DNA of 64,000 bases from Blastomyces gilchristii SLH14081 (Eukaryota > Ascomycota > Eurotiomycetes > Onygenales > Ajellomycetaceae), in the NCBI RefSeq assembly GCF_000003855.2, contig NW_003101674.1, positions 149,378 through 213,377 on the forward strand. Reading direction: 5' to 3'. Positions 1-11,004 of this stretch are shown in pieces. The position numbers and the translations under genes were made by a program. The notes under the pieces are model-generated. The model was not told the DNA's origin, ran no database searches, and was given only the letters and a program-made list of their open reading frames with translations. Within the stretch, counting starts at the first letter, position 1. Every line of letters starts with the position of its first letter.

Positions 1-1953
1 CATCTTATGCCCCCGTACAGCGCGAACCAGCGCTGACGATGGCGGACATCCATCACCACCTTCGCTATGCATACTCACATCCGAATCGACACCTTTGGCT
101 TGTTGTCCGTCCGCCATACGTCCGTTAACAACATCAACATCAACGTCAAGACAATCCAGCTCTCTAGCGCAGAGTTCCAACTTCACGCCCAGCGCAGCGA
201 CTTCTTCCTTCCACTTGAAGCTAAGGGAGTCTATGAATTCGTACTCGCAGCTGCTTTTGGAATTATCATTATCATTATTGTTATTGCTGCCCTGGTCTGC
301 GTCATCATCGTCGCCGTATTTGTTAAGAGCTGGTTCTTGGGACCGGGCCGGATTCTGGCTTCCGGTCCTGCCCTGTCTCACCCTCGCCACGTGTTCGAAC
401 CATTTCTCAAAGGTGCGGACGCAGGAGATATATCTGCCCCCGTGTATATCCGTAAGAGTTGCAACATCCTGTATCACGCGCGACAATACCTGGATTTGCT
501 GCGAGAAGTCGTAGGGACTGCTGCTGCTGCTGCTGCTATTATTATAATTATAATTATAATTATTATTCCTGGTGCTTCTGCTCGTATGTGTCTTGTTATC
601 TGCCGCGAGTTTGTTAAGGGCGAGGTTGTTGATATGACGCTGTGCTGCTTGCTCCTGAGCAAGCAGCGTGCGGTACTTGGACACCACTGATTTGTGCTGT
701 TTGTGGAGTTGTTGCTCAGCACTGGATTCCCATTCTCGTCTAGCGAGTATAGAGTCGGCGTGGAGGAGATGGAGTTGAAGGAGTTCCACTTGTAAGGCTG
801 CTATGTGTGGATGGATCGGTGTCGATGGCTCATTTCCAGTTCCGGTCGCAGTTGCAGTTGCGGTTGCGGTTGTAGGGGATGTCAAGGCAGGAGGGATAGG
901 CGGCTTCGTTTTCGGCCCCTTTTTAGGACTGAAATGTTGCTGGAAAGTAGAGAATTGCGGCTTGTTCACTTTGAATGATGGAGTGGGGCTTGTGCTGCCC
1001 TCGCCCTGTTTCACACCTGCATAACCCTTCGTCAAGCCTACAAGATGACTTTGGTGTCGCGAATGATTCGCAGTGGTGGTCACTCTCGACGTAATGGGTT
1101 GCCTTAATGATGCGGACCTCTCCAATCGTGTTGCATTTGCTGGTTGAGGCCTCGGGGCGTCCGGTTTAGGCCTGTGCCCTGATCCAGGTCTCTCAGGTCT
1201 CTCAATGCGCTGTGTAGGTTTACTTTGAGGTCTCGATCCCTGTGTGATTGTGCTTGAAGAGCGAGGCCTTTGAGCTTTTGTCAGAATATGTCCGCTTTGC
1301 GGTCTCGACAGTTGCGAGCTGGTCGTGCTGGACGACTCTGGTCTTTCGGAGCCGGGGGGAGGTCCATCCAGAGGTTTCGATGCATCCAATTTGGGTGCAT
1401 TCGCTGATCCCGGTCGTTCCAACCGGCTCATACCTGCAGCTTGGGCGCGTGTAGGACTGGTCGCCGGTCTGGATAGCTTTGACGGCGACAACGGAGGAGG
1501 TGGCTGACCATGGTCTGGTGCTGGAGCGGAGGTTTCAACATGTCGCGCTAATACAGGTGACTTGGGCGCTGGGGCCTGAGCTTCTTGAGTATGGGCATCT
1601 CGTAGCCGTTGTAATTGACTATCCTGCAGCTGCAGCTGCGATCTGCCCGAAAGAACGCCCCCTGCACCGCCCTTTTGCCAACTGCTACGCTGTGGCAAGA
1701 GACTGCGACGACGAGCTGCACGGGTACCGTCACCACCATTGCCACCATTACCTCTAGAGTTTGTCTGTGCTGTTGTGGTCGTGGCTGGCTGAGGAAGACC
1801 CGAGGTTGGCTGGTTATGGGAAGACAGATTTGAGCTCCGGGTTGGTGCGGATATCAATGCCGACGAAGATGTTGTGGCAGTGGACGATACAGTGTTTGAA
1901 CGGGGTTTTGTTGGTCGGGGGCTCTCAATTTCGGGGATCTGTGCTATGTGCAT
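1..1953 (-). CDS. Ser/Pro-rich protein with C-terminal helical region, first 651 residues (3' end outside window); possible augmin HAUS8-like
   Basis: Reading the minus strand from the ATG at 1953-1951 gives 651 codons with no stop, so the frame leaves the window. I saw no need for an intron. Residues 1-355 are rich in Ser, Pro, Thr and Arg, with repeated RPQS, ERP and RLER words, and look disordered and basic. Residues about 361-372 are a Thr-Ala repeat. Residues about 382-445 are a helical block starting IAALQVELLQLHLLHADS. An Asn/Tyr run (463-472) and a Ser run (473-479) follow, then a second helical stretch (about 482-520), an acidic Asn/Asp run (about 548-564) and a third helical block with FKWKEEVAALGVKLELC (about 573-603). 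A disordered basic N-terminus before a coiled-coil core is the layout of augmin subunit HAUS8. That comparison is from memory of the family and weak; the function is otherwise unknown. The gene is real by length and codon use. Confidence 0.8.
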   Translation of the reverse strand, partial: MHIAQIPEIESPRPTKPRSNTVSSTATTSSSALISAPTRSSNLSSHNQPTSGLPQPATTTTAQTNSRGNGGNGGDGTRAARRRSLLPQRSSWQKGGAGGVLSGRSQLQLQDSQLQRLRDAHTQEAQAPAPKSPVLARHVETSAPAPDHGQPPPPLSPSKLSRPATSPTRAQAAGMSRLERPGSANAPKLDASKPLDGPPPGSERPESSSTTSSQLSRPQSGHILTKAQRPRSSSTITQGSRPQSKPTQRIERPERPGSGHRPKPDAPRPQPANATRLERSASLRQPITSRVTTTANHSRHQSHLVGLTKGYAGVKQGEGSTSPTPSFKVNKPQFSTFQQHFSPKKGPKTKPPIPPALTSPTTATATATATGTGNEPSTPIHPHIAALQVELLQLHLLHADSILARREWESSAEQQLHKQHKSVVSKYRTLLAQEQAAQRHINNLALNKLAADNKTHTSRSTRNNNYNYNYNNSSSSSSSPYDFSQQIQVLSRVIQDVATLTDIHGGRYISCVRTFEKWFEHVARVRQGRTGSQNPARSQEPALNKYGDDDDADQGSNNNNDNDNSKSSCEYEFIDSLSFKWKEEVAALGVKLELCARELDCLDVDVDVVNGRMADGQQAKGVDSDVSMHSEGGDGCPPSSALVRAVRGHKM

Positions 1954-2848
1954 ACGTAGGTTAGAGAAGGGATGCCTTGTTTTTCCTGTTTACTTTCTGC
2001 ACAGTTCACGTATCAATTGCCTTCTTTTTAATTTCACGGGGATGGGTAAAGTTTCGTGTAGCGTACCGTAGCTTCGCGATCCAGATCAGGAGGAGGCTTC
2101 CGTTGCTGGCCGATGCGAGGTTCACGGAGGGAGAGTCTCCGCGTAGGGATTGGCATTGTTTCAAACCACTGGTTCAACAGTGGCATATATCATGGGAGAG
2201 AGATTGGCTACGTCCCCGAGCAGCTGTGGTCGAGGATAATGGCATTGACTTTATCTGGGAAAGCTAAACAAAACTTAACTACATGTAGGAGGTGATTGTC
2301 GGGCTTGGCATAAATATGGCAATTTTAAATAAACCAAAACCATGCCTAGCTAACTAGTTATTTGGTGAACGACATGGAGCCAGCACTAGACCCAGCACAA
2401 TTGCGGGCTTTGTAAGATGTAACTAATAATATCAAAAATGGAACGAGTGGTGAGGATACGCGAAGAAGACCTCGGCAAATTTTAAAGTACAGGACAATTG
2501 GTCTCACTATTTTTGACTGCGACATTGCCTCGCCTGGCCAATCCTTAACTAGTTAGTTACCCCAATGAAAGCAAAGCTAGATTTATGGATAGATATTGGT
2601 CACCAAAACCGGCGACGACGAGAATTATCGCCCGAACATTTCAGTGGGATAAGGACTTGTACAGTGCCTGAAACTCTGGGGGTAAAATAAGGCAGTTACA
2701 TTCTAGTATTCAATCAAATTGGTTAGGCTCGGGGGAATCGCACGGAAAGAAAAAAAAAAAAAAAAAAAATTTGTGAGGCGTACATTCAAAGATGCAGGTT
2801 TAAAGTAGCTAAGGTGCCCTTTTTATTATATTGCCAACTCAGCTCATT
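1954..2848. other. Intergenic region between two minus-strand genes
   Basis: This stretch holds the promoter and leader of the Ser/Pro-rich gene (left) and the 3' end of the lactonase gene (right). Open frames here on the plus strand have no protein-like character and were not called. The only distinct sequence element is the poly-A tract listed separately. Confidence 0.6.
2750..2769 (+). repeat. Poly(A) tract of 20 bases
   Basis: An uninterrupted run of 20 A follows AAAG in the intergenic region. On the minus strand it is a poly-T tract about 80 bases past the lactonase stop. It could be part of the 3' end signal or a nucleosome-excluding tract for the downstream gene. Confidence 0.9.
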
Positions 2849-3646
2849 TCAAAGATTCCCCTTCGAAGGAAACGCAATCCCCTCAATAGCCGGAGTATCC
2901 GTAAACCAGCTCACTTTCTCTGCACCGGCCGTATTCACCAATGCGCACGGGAGACTCCGCCCTTCCTCTGTATCAAAGATCTTCTTCATGATCTCTTTCT
3001 TCCCAGCACCCGTCGCCACAAACGCAATTCTCAGTCCGTGTGTAACAACAGGCAAGGTGAGCGTGATGCGTTTAGGTGGGGGCTTGGGCGAATCCGAAAT
3101 CGGAGCGACCCAGGCATCTGATTCGCGGAGGAGTTCGTGGTCAGGGAACAGACTGCAGGTATGCCCATCTGGGCCGCAGCCGAGCAACAGGAGGTCGAAA
3201 ACGGGTAACTTCACGCTATCCTTGGCGGCGAAGGAGCGCATCAGCTCTTCCTGATACTGGTCTGCCACTTCCTGCGGATCATCGTCGTTGATATGCGTAA
3301 CATCGATTGGGTGGACTTTGGGCGTTCCCAGCTCTGCGGGGATTTTATCGATTAGCTCAGCTTTCACGAGGCGGTAATTGCTATCTCCGTGGTCGAGCGG
3401 TACGACTCGCTCGTCGGCGAAGAAGATATCCCAGGTGGAAAAACGGGGGGTGTCTTCGTCACTGCCGTCGCTGGGGGCGAGGAGCGCTTTAGCCAGGATG
3501 GCGGGCAGCGAGCCGCCAGAGACAGCTACGCGGAAAACGTCATGCCTGGCGATGGCTATGTTCTGAGATTGCAAAACATACTTCCGAAGATGCTTTGCAA
3601 GAGTGTCCGTGTCAAGGAATGCGTAAAGATTCGGAGATCCCGCCAT
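2849..3646 (-). CDS. SOL3: 6-phosphogluconolactonase (pentose phosphate pathway)
   Basis: The 265-residue protein hydrolyses 6-phosphoglucono-1,5-lactone to 6-phosphogluconate, the second step of the oxidative pentose phosphate pathway, in the cytosol. It carries the family's signatures: VSGGSLP at 42-48 (phosphate-binding loop), FFADERVVP at 75-83 followed by SNYRL, and the glycine-rich LLLLGCGPDGHTCSLFP at 152-168. ITLTLPV (194-200) and VSWFTD (245-250) are also typical. Length matches the usual 250-270 residues of the yeast Sol3/Sol4 and fungal lactonase group, so the gene is complete and intronless. The start at 3646 puts MAGSPNLYAF directly before the conserved fold, as in other filamentous ascomycetes. 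It is transcribed in the same direction as the next gene to the left, from which it is separated by 0.9 kb. It is unaffected by the mutation seen from 4.9 kb on. Confidence 0.96.
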   Translation of the reverse strand: MAGSPNLYAFLDTDTLAKHLRKYVLQSQNIAIARHDVFRVAVSGGSLPAILAKALLAPSDGSDEDTPRFSTWDIFFADERVVPLDHGDSNYRLVKAELIDKIPAELGTPKVHPIDVTHINDDDPQEVADQYQEELMRSFAAKDSVKLPVFDLLLLGCGPDGHTCSLFPDHELLRESDAWVAPISDSPKPPPKRITLTLPVVTHGLRIAFVATGAGKKEIMKKIFDTEEGRSLPCALVNTAGAEKVSWFTDTPAIEGIAFPSKGNL

Positions 3647-3854
3647 GGTTGAGATGAAGCTGTCGTGGTGGGGTTGATGAAGCTAGTAGCGGGGTATAAA
3701 GGACGGAGAGCAACGGTGTTCTGGAGAAGCTATTTGTGGAAAGCTGATAGGCTTTCGGAATATGTGTATCGAGCTCACGGGTTAATAGGAAGAAAATGGC
3801 TTGGGGACGACGACGTGCATACATAAGGAGAGCAGCGGAGGTTGAAAGTTGCAT
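3612..3854 (-). promoter_or_regulatory. Upstream open frame overlapping the lactonase start
   Basis: An 80-codon frame begins at 3854 and ends at 3612, inside the lactonase coding sequence and in a different frame. If the transcript starts upstream of 3854, ribosomes using this ATG would bypass the lactonase start, so it could act as a repressive uORF. More simply, transcription may start downstream of it. The peptide is Arg/Ser/Leu-rich and otherwise unremarkable. Confidence 0.25.
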
Positions 3855-4860
3855 TCAACAGCAAAAGTTCAGCCAAAACTATCTCGAACTGCTCCTGAAC
3901 TAAACCGATGACGCACTGCACTGGGCGTTACATAAACATGGCTCGACTTCTTCACCATCCCGCGAAGAAGAGGCAAACTCCTTGGTGTCCTTGATCTGTA
4001 TGTGGCTTAATTATTTTTTACATAGTATATACGATTCAATGACATGCCTACTACTCGATAGTAGCTTAGAAGTAGTGTCGACAACGATTGCAGACCATAC
4101 TGGCATACGCCTCAACAAGTGGAAGGAGGGGAGACAAGTCAAGTCGAAAACAATAACATACATAGCATAACAAATTCGAATATAATTAATTCCCATATAG
4201 CCAAATCTCAACATGGCACACAAGTAAAACTCTCCATTCCATCTACATATTATCTGAATGCCAACTTGATGCAAGAAAAGCCACGTTACCCATTTCTCTT
4301 TGCTTCATCTCAACTTATAGTAGTATGCAAGACCCCGCTGCCCCTGTAGCATCTCAAAACGGAGCTTCCTTCTGCCCACAAGATTCCAGGGCTGCATTCG
4401 ATATATAACGCAGTTACATACATGAAGGACTTGGTGACACCAAAAAACAGGGGGAGATTTTCTACTGCTATCTATCTATCTCCTACAATTTCTAAAAACA
4501 ATGTCTGGGTGTAATGTGCTAGCATTCACTGTTGGAAAACCAGACCATGCAAGGCGGCAAGGCACTGAGATGTGGCAGATACAGCTCGTCCAGCTCGTCC
4601 ATCGAAAGAGAGGTGGAAGAGAGAATATACAAGAACTGAGAATTCATGTAACCGTTTAGGGCTGATCATGGGCAAGTTCCCGTTCAGTTACTCATTGACT
4701 CGAACTGAATCCTGTTCTAGATGTATGTACCCATAATAGTAATCCCAAACCCGGTGGAGCTTACCCTCCTTATAATCTTCAGGCTTCAGAGCACTGTCAG
4801 TAGCAAAATAGAATCATAATGACAGGAAGACCTACTAAATTTCTAACAAAGTAATCATTC
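3855..4860. other. Non-coding flank leading to the AT-rich boundary
   Basis: No gene is supported. The part nearest the lactonase probably contains its promoter. A short CTAT microsatellite lies near 4,466-4,482. CC, GG and CG dinucleotides are common up to about 4,780 and become rare after about 4,880, which places the compositional boundary here. Confidence 0.6.
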
Positions 4861-5065
4861 AGTGCACCCTGCTAGTTGTTTTTCCCGCTGAAATCATTGT
4901 ATTTCTCAGGTATGAATCACCATGATGAACTCTAGCCTTGTGTATTTCATGGAGAATATCACAGAATCTATTCAGATAGTTTTCTGAAAAATTTGAAAGA
5001 TCTATTTGCTGCATATTCAGAATATACTCAATAAGAATAGCATTGTATCAGAATGAGTTAACTCG

Positions 5066-5483
5066 GATGAATATGTCAGAAACATATGAATCTCATGTGT
5101 ATTAAGATCTGCTTCTTATATTATCTGTACACTATCTATTCTATCTAATTGCAGACAAAATATAGGGCTATTTATAGGAAAATGAATGTGCAAGTCAAGA
5201 AGCTAGTAATTAGCAAGTATTAGACAAGCTATTGAGAAATAAGAGATTATACACTAATGAATTTTATCAACATTGTATTACTACTATTTTTCTTATCATC
5301 AGCTTACTATAATTGCTTATTTAATACTTGTTAATACTAGCTCTCTTGACTCACATATTTAATTTACTATAAATAACTCTATATTTTGTATGCAATTAGC
5401 TATGAGAGATAGAGTATGAATAATATAAGAAGCAGATTTTAATACATATGAAATTCATATGTTTTAAACATATTTATCTGAGA
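5066..5483. repeat. Large imperfect palindrome (arms ~170 bp, spacer ~78 bp)
   Basis: The sequence at 5066-5233 reappears in reverse complement at 5311-5483. Shared words include ATCTGCTTCTTATATTAT, CTAATTGCA.ACAAAATATAG and AGTCAAG.AGCTAGTA.T. Mismatches are mostly C/T or G/A. It resembles a fold-back element or two LTR-like fragments inserted head to head. No coding capacity. Confidence 0.75.
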
Positions 5484-5510
5484 TATTAATTTAACAGTTA
5501 TAAGTCTTAC

Positions 5511-5830
5511 AAGTAGTATCTGAATAAAAGTGTGATACTGATTTCAATTCTTATTTAAATAAATAACTATTATTTAAACTGAGATGATTGAATCTCATTT
5601 ATATATATTTTAAACTATTTAACTATTATACACTCTGAAGTCTGATAAGTAGTATCTGAATAAAAATATAATACTGATTTCAATTCTTATTTAAATAAAT
5701 AATTATTATTCAAACTGAAATAATTAAACTCTTATTTATATATCTTCTAAACTACTTAACTGTTATACACTCTGAATTCTGATTATATATATTTTAAAAT
5801 ACTTGACTATTATACACTCTGAATTCTGAT
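5511..5830 (+). repeat. 136-bp tandem repeat, about 2.4 units
   Basis: AAGTAGTATCTGAATAAA occurs at 5511 and again at 5647, and the surrounding 136 bases align (ATACTGATTTCAATTCTTA, CTATTATACACTCTGAA). A third, partial unit runs from about 5783 to 5830 and is cut by the MITE. A related sequence resumes at 14,262. Confidence 0.75.
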
Positions 5831-5839
5831 TAGACTGAC

Positions 5840-6384
5840 TGTGTCACGTCTCTGACCGTGTCAAGGCCTTGCTGCAGTTTCACACAGCTTATTACTTTCA
5901 TACAGATGATTTCATTCATTCTACAGACTGTTCAAACTGGTTTTCAATCACTCTATAACATCATTCAGATATATTATAGAAAGATTCAATTGATAAATAT
6001 AAGAACCTCACTTCTATACAAGATCAGCAGATTACTCTTTCTTAATAATAAGATACTGCTGAGATATCACTTCAGCTATTCTCACTCATGAAATAAGAGA
6101 AGAATATCTGCTCATTATCTATATAGAATAGCTAAATACTGATTTCTTATTAAAGAAGTCAGTGATTTGTTTTTCTTCTACTGAAAGATATATAAGAGTT
6201 ACTGTATTTCTCATATAATCTTCTTAGTATACTAAGTATTATATCTGTGATATTCTTGTAATAATTCTGTAGTCTACAAGCTTACTATTTAAGCAAGATA
6301 GTTAAGCTCACTTATACAGCTTCTTAATAACTATCTCTATATAACACTGCTGACTAGTCACTGCTTCAGTTCTATTATATTACA
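5840..6384 (+). repeat. F1 copy 1, 5' LTR
   Basis: Begins TGTGTCACGTCTCTGACC and ends TATTATATTACA (consensus CCGCCACGTTACA). It aligns end to end with the LTR at 13,215-13,761 and with the LTRs of copies 2 and 3. The bases right after it contain ATTTAAA/TTTGAAT inverted words rather than a TGG-starting primer-binding site. Confidence 0.9.
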
Positions 6385-6589
6385 ATTTAAATCACTTGAT
6401 CTGATTATAAGTTTGAATCAGTCAAGCTTTAACAGACTGATATAAGCTTATACACTTATACTAAGATTAATCTGATCTCACTCTCTGAAAGAAACTTTAT
6501 ATTATTCTTTAGAGTGTGTATATCTCTACTCTAACAGAAATCTGAGATTTCTGAATCTACTATATACTTCAATATAAGTTCTTCAATTA

Positions 6590-7400
6590 CTCTGTCACTG
6601 CTGTGATCTCTACACATCTACATTTATTATAAAGATAGAGAGATTAAGATTGAAGATTTTCTAAGATATAAGAGAAATATATTATCTGAATTTTACAGCT
6701 TTATCTATATTCTTGAATGAAAATTCTGCCTTAATCTGAGCTAGTATAATACTTATGAAATATAAGTAATATATATTATCAATCTTCTTAAAGACATCTC
6801 TGTGACTACTTAAGTTATTAAGAAGAGAGAGCTTGAGTGTACTGATACTGTAATAACTTAAAAAGAATTCAAGAACTTTCTACTGAATTAAATCAAAGAT
6901 CACTGTAACTGTGACTTCATAGTAGTACAGTAGTTCAACTTACTATATTAATAAAATAATAAGAATTCTTTTGATTTTAATATAAGATTTAAAGAATATT
7001 AAGAGAAATTAACTAATAATTTAAATCAATTAAAGATACAGCTTTATCTCATAAAATTAACTTATAAGATGTAGATAATAATATTACAGTATCAAAGTTC
7101 ATTAATTAATTATACAGAGCTTATCAATCTGACTTCTCAGATCTATTTAAATAATTAATTCTCTGAGAAAAAGATTAATAAAATCTCTTCTAAGTAATTA
7201 ATAATGAAATCTAAATAATGCTGTGACAGCTTCAGTGCAGAGAAAGTAAAGAAGAATTTCAAGTATTCTAATTCTTCACTCACTGTGAAGAAATATTAAA
7301 AAAGATTTAACAAAGATCTCTATTTTAACTGCAGAGCTGATGATCACTATACTAGTAATTATAAAAAGCTGAAGAAGAGAAGAGACTGAGAAGATATCTT
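6590..7400 (+). pseudogene. F1 copy 1 gag relic with CCHC zinc knuckle
   Basis: The frame at 7321-7362 reads YFNCRADDHYTSNY, a nucleocapsid knuckle in which the first and last Cys have become Tyr (TGT/TGC to TAT). The middle Cys and the His are kept. The preceding Lys-rich helical text is typical of Gag. Stops are frequent. Confidence 0.75.
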
Positions 7401-7439
7401 CTTAAAGTTAACTTCTCTTCTGATAAATATATCTATGAA

Positions 7440-10400
7440 AGATAAAGAAGAGAAAGAAATAAAGAATTGATAATTCTCATATCTTTGAGTTTATATTATG
7501 ATTATAATAAATACTCTGAATGAGAAGATATCAGTGAGATGTCTACTTAACTTCAGAATAAATATTAACTTTATATTCTATTTCTTTTCTTTGATAAAGA
7601 GTTAAAAGAAGATAGACTTATCAGATTATATGAAATTTACTGATAAAATAAAGTATCACTGTTTTGACATAATTTAAGTAAAGTATGTAATCACAGACTT
7701 AGAAGAAATCTTTAAGAAAAGTAGTCTGCTTCTTCATATTATTAATATTATAGATGAGAATATTATTCTAGATCTTCTGTAATTAAGAGAAAACAATTCT
7801 CTTATTAACTGAGTCACTCAGATGTGATAGTATTATCTTATTAATAAAGAGACAGTAATAGAGAAATCTGAAGAGTTTTATTGAAAGAATCTTGAGAAAA
7901 AGATAGAGTTGATATACTATATAGCAGATGATTGAGACTTGAAAATAGATGAAGAAGTTATCACTCTTACTTCAAGATTAACAGCAGTATCTGTTATTAA
8001 AGATAGATATATATAATATTTCTTTACAGATTATAAGAATATCTTTTTAAAAAGAAAAGCAGTGAAGTTTTCTGATATCAAGATATAATATAAGATTTAT
8101 CTTGAAGATAATACAACAGTGCTATATAAGTCTCTTTATAACTTATCTATAAAGAAATTGAATGTTCTATATAAATATCTTGAGAAAGTATAATTGAAGA
8201 ACTAAATATATTTATCAAAGAGTTTAGCAGAGATATCTATACTCTTTATACTTAAGAAGAATGATAGACTATGTCTATGCATAGACTACAGAGGTCTTAA
8301 TAAGATGATAGTTAAGAATTACTATTTATTACTATTAATTAATAAGATGATTAATCAATTATCTGAAGCAAAGATGTTCTCAAAGATTGATATATAGAAT
8401 ATCTATCATAGAATCAGAGTTAATGAAGATGATATTTGAAAAATAACTTTTTATATCAAGTACAGTAATTTTGAATATCTTGTTTTATCTTTTAATCTTT
8501 GTAACACTTCAGTCATATTTCAGATCTATATAAATGAGATGCTGTAAGACCTTGTCAATGTCTTCTACATAGTATACTTGAATGACATTTTAATCTTCTC
8601 AAAAATGAAGAAAGAACATGATACTCATATTTAAGAAGTATTGAGTCACTTGAGAAAGCATTAAGTTTTAACTCTATATAAACACTGAAAAATACTTGTT
8701 CTACATGCAGGAGATTGATTTCTTAGATTATATTATTGAGATGAATAGCATTTCAATGAATAGAAGCTGAGTCTCTGTCATTGAGAACTGGTTAGTGCTG
8801 CAGACATACTATAAGATACAGATGTTTTTAGAATTTATAAATTTCTACAGATAATTCATCTATACATATTCATGAATTACTGCTTCTCTTATAGATCTGT
8901 TAAAGAAAAGTATGAAAGATAGAAAAATAAGACTGTTTACTCTCACTTAAGACACTGTACAGGTATTTGCAGAATTGAAACAAGCTTTTACAGATGTTAT
9001 AATGCTGAATCACTTTAATTCTGACTTACTCAGTCAGTGTAAGACTGATGTATTCAGAAATAAGATCTGTGAAATCTTTTCACAGTTGATACTGAAGATC
9101 TTTCAATACTGAAAAAATCAGAGAATAATTATCTCTGAGAATATAGATAATGAAATATCTGTGAGAGAAGACTTTTTCACAGAGTCTATAAGATACTGTG
9201 AATAAAGGTCAGTGATCTTCTTCTTCAAGAAGTTATCACTTATACAGAGAAGATATAATATTTATAATTAAGATATATTAGTAATTGTTGAATTCTTTAA
9301 GATCTGGTGATATTATCTTTAGAGTAGTAAGTACTTAGTGTAAGTTCTTACTAATCATGCAAATCTGTGTTATTTCTTGATAACAAAGAGCTTGATAGAA
9401 CATCAAGCTAGGTGAATAAAGCTGCTTTCAGAGTATGATTTCTATATCTGATACTGTTCAGATTGACTTAACTCTGCTAATATACTATTTAAACAGTCTG
9501 ATTATAATATTATCAATACAGAGAAGAATTCTATAAAAGAATATCTGTCATCACTGCAGAAGAAGCTGACTGTAGAAGATTGAAGTTCTCTGAAGCTCAG
9601 AAATGATGCTGGTAAGACAGCTGCATGACTCAGTATAGAAGATGAAAGAAAACCTGAGTTCTTGTAGAGAACTAACACTAAAGATTATGAGCTTCTTATA
9701 TCATATCTTACTATTATTGAATTGATAAAGAATGAAACAGTCTACAATCTTTCAATCTGATTACTTTTGAAATTTATTGATAAGTTATAGAAGAGAAACA
9801 TCTCTACTACAGCTTAAATTCAGAAGTTAAAGAAGAAAGAATTCAGTTTGAACTTAGAAGAGACAGACTCTGAGCAGAATAATATCACTAAGAAATCAAG
9901 TCACTGATAACTAGAAGAATATGAACTTCTACTACTAAATAATTCAGTCTTTGTCTCTCATAGTAGAGTGATGTGTTAGAAGTTATTGAGAATTCATTAT
10001 AATAATTCTTATACAGAGCACTTCAGATTAGAGAAGACTGAGAAGCTTCTAAAATATAAATATATTTAAGATAAGCTTTAGACAGATGTTAAAGAGTATA
10101 TTGAGACTTATAATATCTATTAAAGAATAAAGATTCTGCAGTATAAGTAATACAGTAAGTTGATATCACTGCCTGTCTTAAAAAGCTTATAACAGAATCT
10201 ATTAATGAATTTCATAGTTAATCTACTGAAGTCAACAAGAGTCAAAGAATATGACTTAATTTTAATTATTATCAACTATTTTATAAAGATGATAAAATAT
10301 ATTCTTACTTATAAAAAGATTAAAGTCTCTGAATTAACTGATCTGTTTTTAGATATTATCATTTGTAATCATAGTACTCTGAAATTATTAATAACAGATT

Positions 10401-10904
10401 GAGAATCTTTCTTTATCAGTAAGTACTGATCAGTCTTTTGCTATCATCTTATAATAAGATATCTTCTCAGTACTGCATTTCATCTGCAGACAGATAATCA
10501 GACTGAATATCAGAATCAGACATTAGAATAGCATCTTTAAGCATTCTGTTTATATTATCAGAATGATTGACTTAAACATCTTCTAATCACTGAATTTGTA
10601 TATAATAATGCAAAGAATGTAATCTTAAAGATATCTTCTTTCTATATTTATTATAAATATAATTCTTCATTACTCAGTGATGTTATGAATAATACTTCAA
10701 AGAGAGAAATAGACAGTCAGAATATTGAATAAGTACAGAGAATAGAGTATTTCTCAGTATCAGAAGTAAAAGCAAGATTAAAACTTTTAAATAAAATTTA
10801 TAAGATGATGATAAAAAGTATTCATCACATTCAGAAGTAACAGATAGAATACTATAATTGAAAACATCTTTCAATGAAGTTCTTGATAGAGAATTAAGTA
10901 CTAC
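7440..10904 (+). pseudogene. F1 copy 1 pol relic: protease, RT, RNase H, integrase
   Basis: A protease-like stretch (VRCLLNFRININFIFYFF) lies near 7,530-7,610. RT runs about 8,220-8,640, with LCLCIDYRGLNKM, KIDI.NIYHRIRV and a catalytic box reading YLND at 8,575-8,586 instead of YLDD. RNase H lies about 8,940-9,440. Integrase runs about 9,900-10,900, and its core survives as an open fragment at 10,205-10,402 (NFIVNLLKSTR, ELTDLFLDIII, LLITD), followed by TAFHLQTDNQTEYQNQTLE. In-frame TAA, TAG and TGA stand where Trp, Arg and Gln codons are expected. Confidence 0.9.
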
Positions 10905-11004
10905 NNNNNNNNNNNNNNNNNNNNNNNNNNNNNNNNNNNNNNNNNNNNNNNNNNNNNNNNNNNNNNNNNNNNNNNNNNNNNNNNNNNNNNNNNNNNNNNN
11001 NNNN
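10905..11004. other. Assembly gap (100 N)
   Basis: Exactly 100 undetermined bases inside the integrase C-terminus. The matching interval in F1 copy 3 (AAGTACTAC to TATCAAGATAAT near 27,020) is only about 13 bases, so the 100 N is a conventional placeholder. Confidence 0.95.

Noticed and set aside
67..1507. Plus-strand open frames with Ile or Val runs
   Set aside because: They are shadows of the 651-codon minus-strand gene; the Ile run is the complement frame of its Asn/Tyr stretch.
2814..3652. Plus-strand frames over the lactonase
   Set aside because: Antisense shadows of a clearly identified gene.
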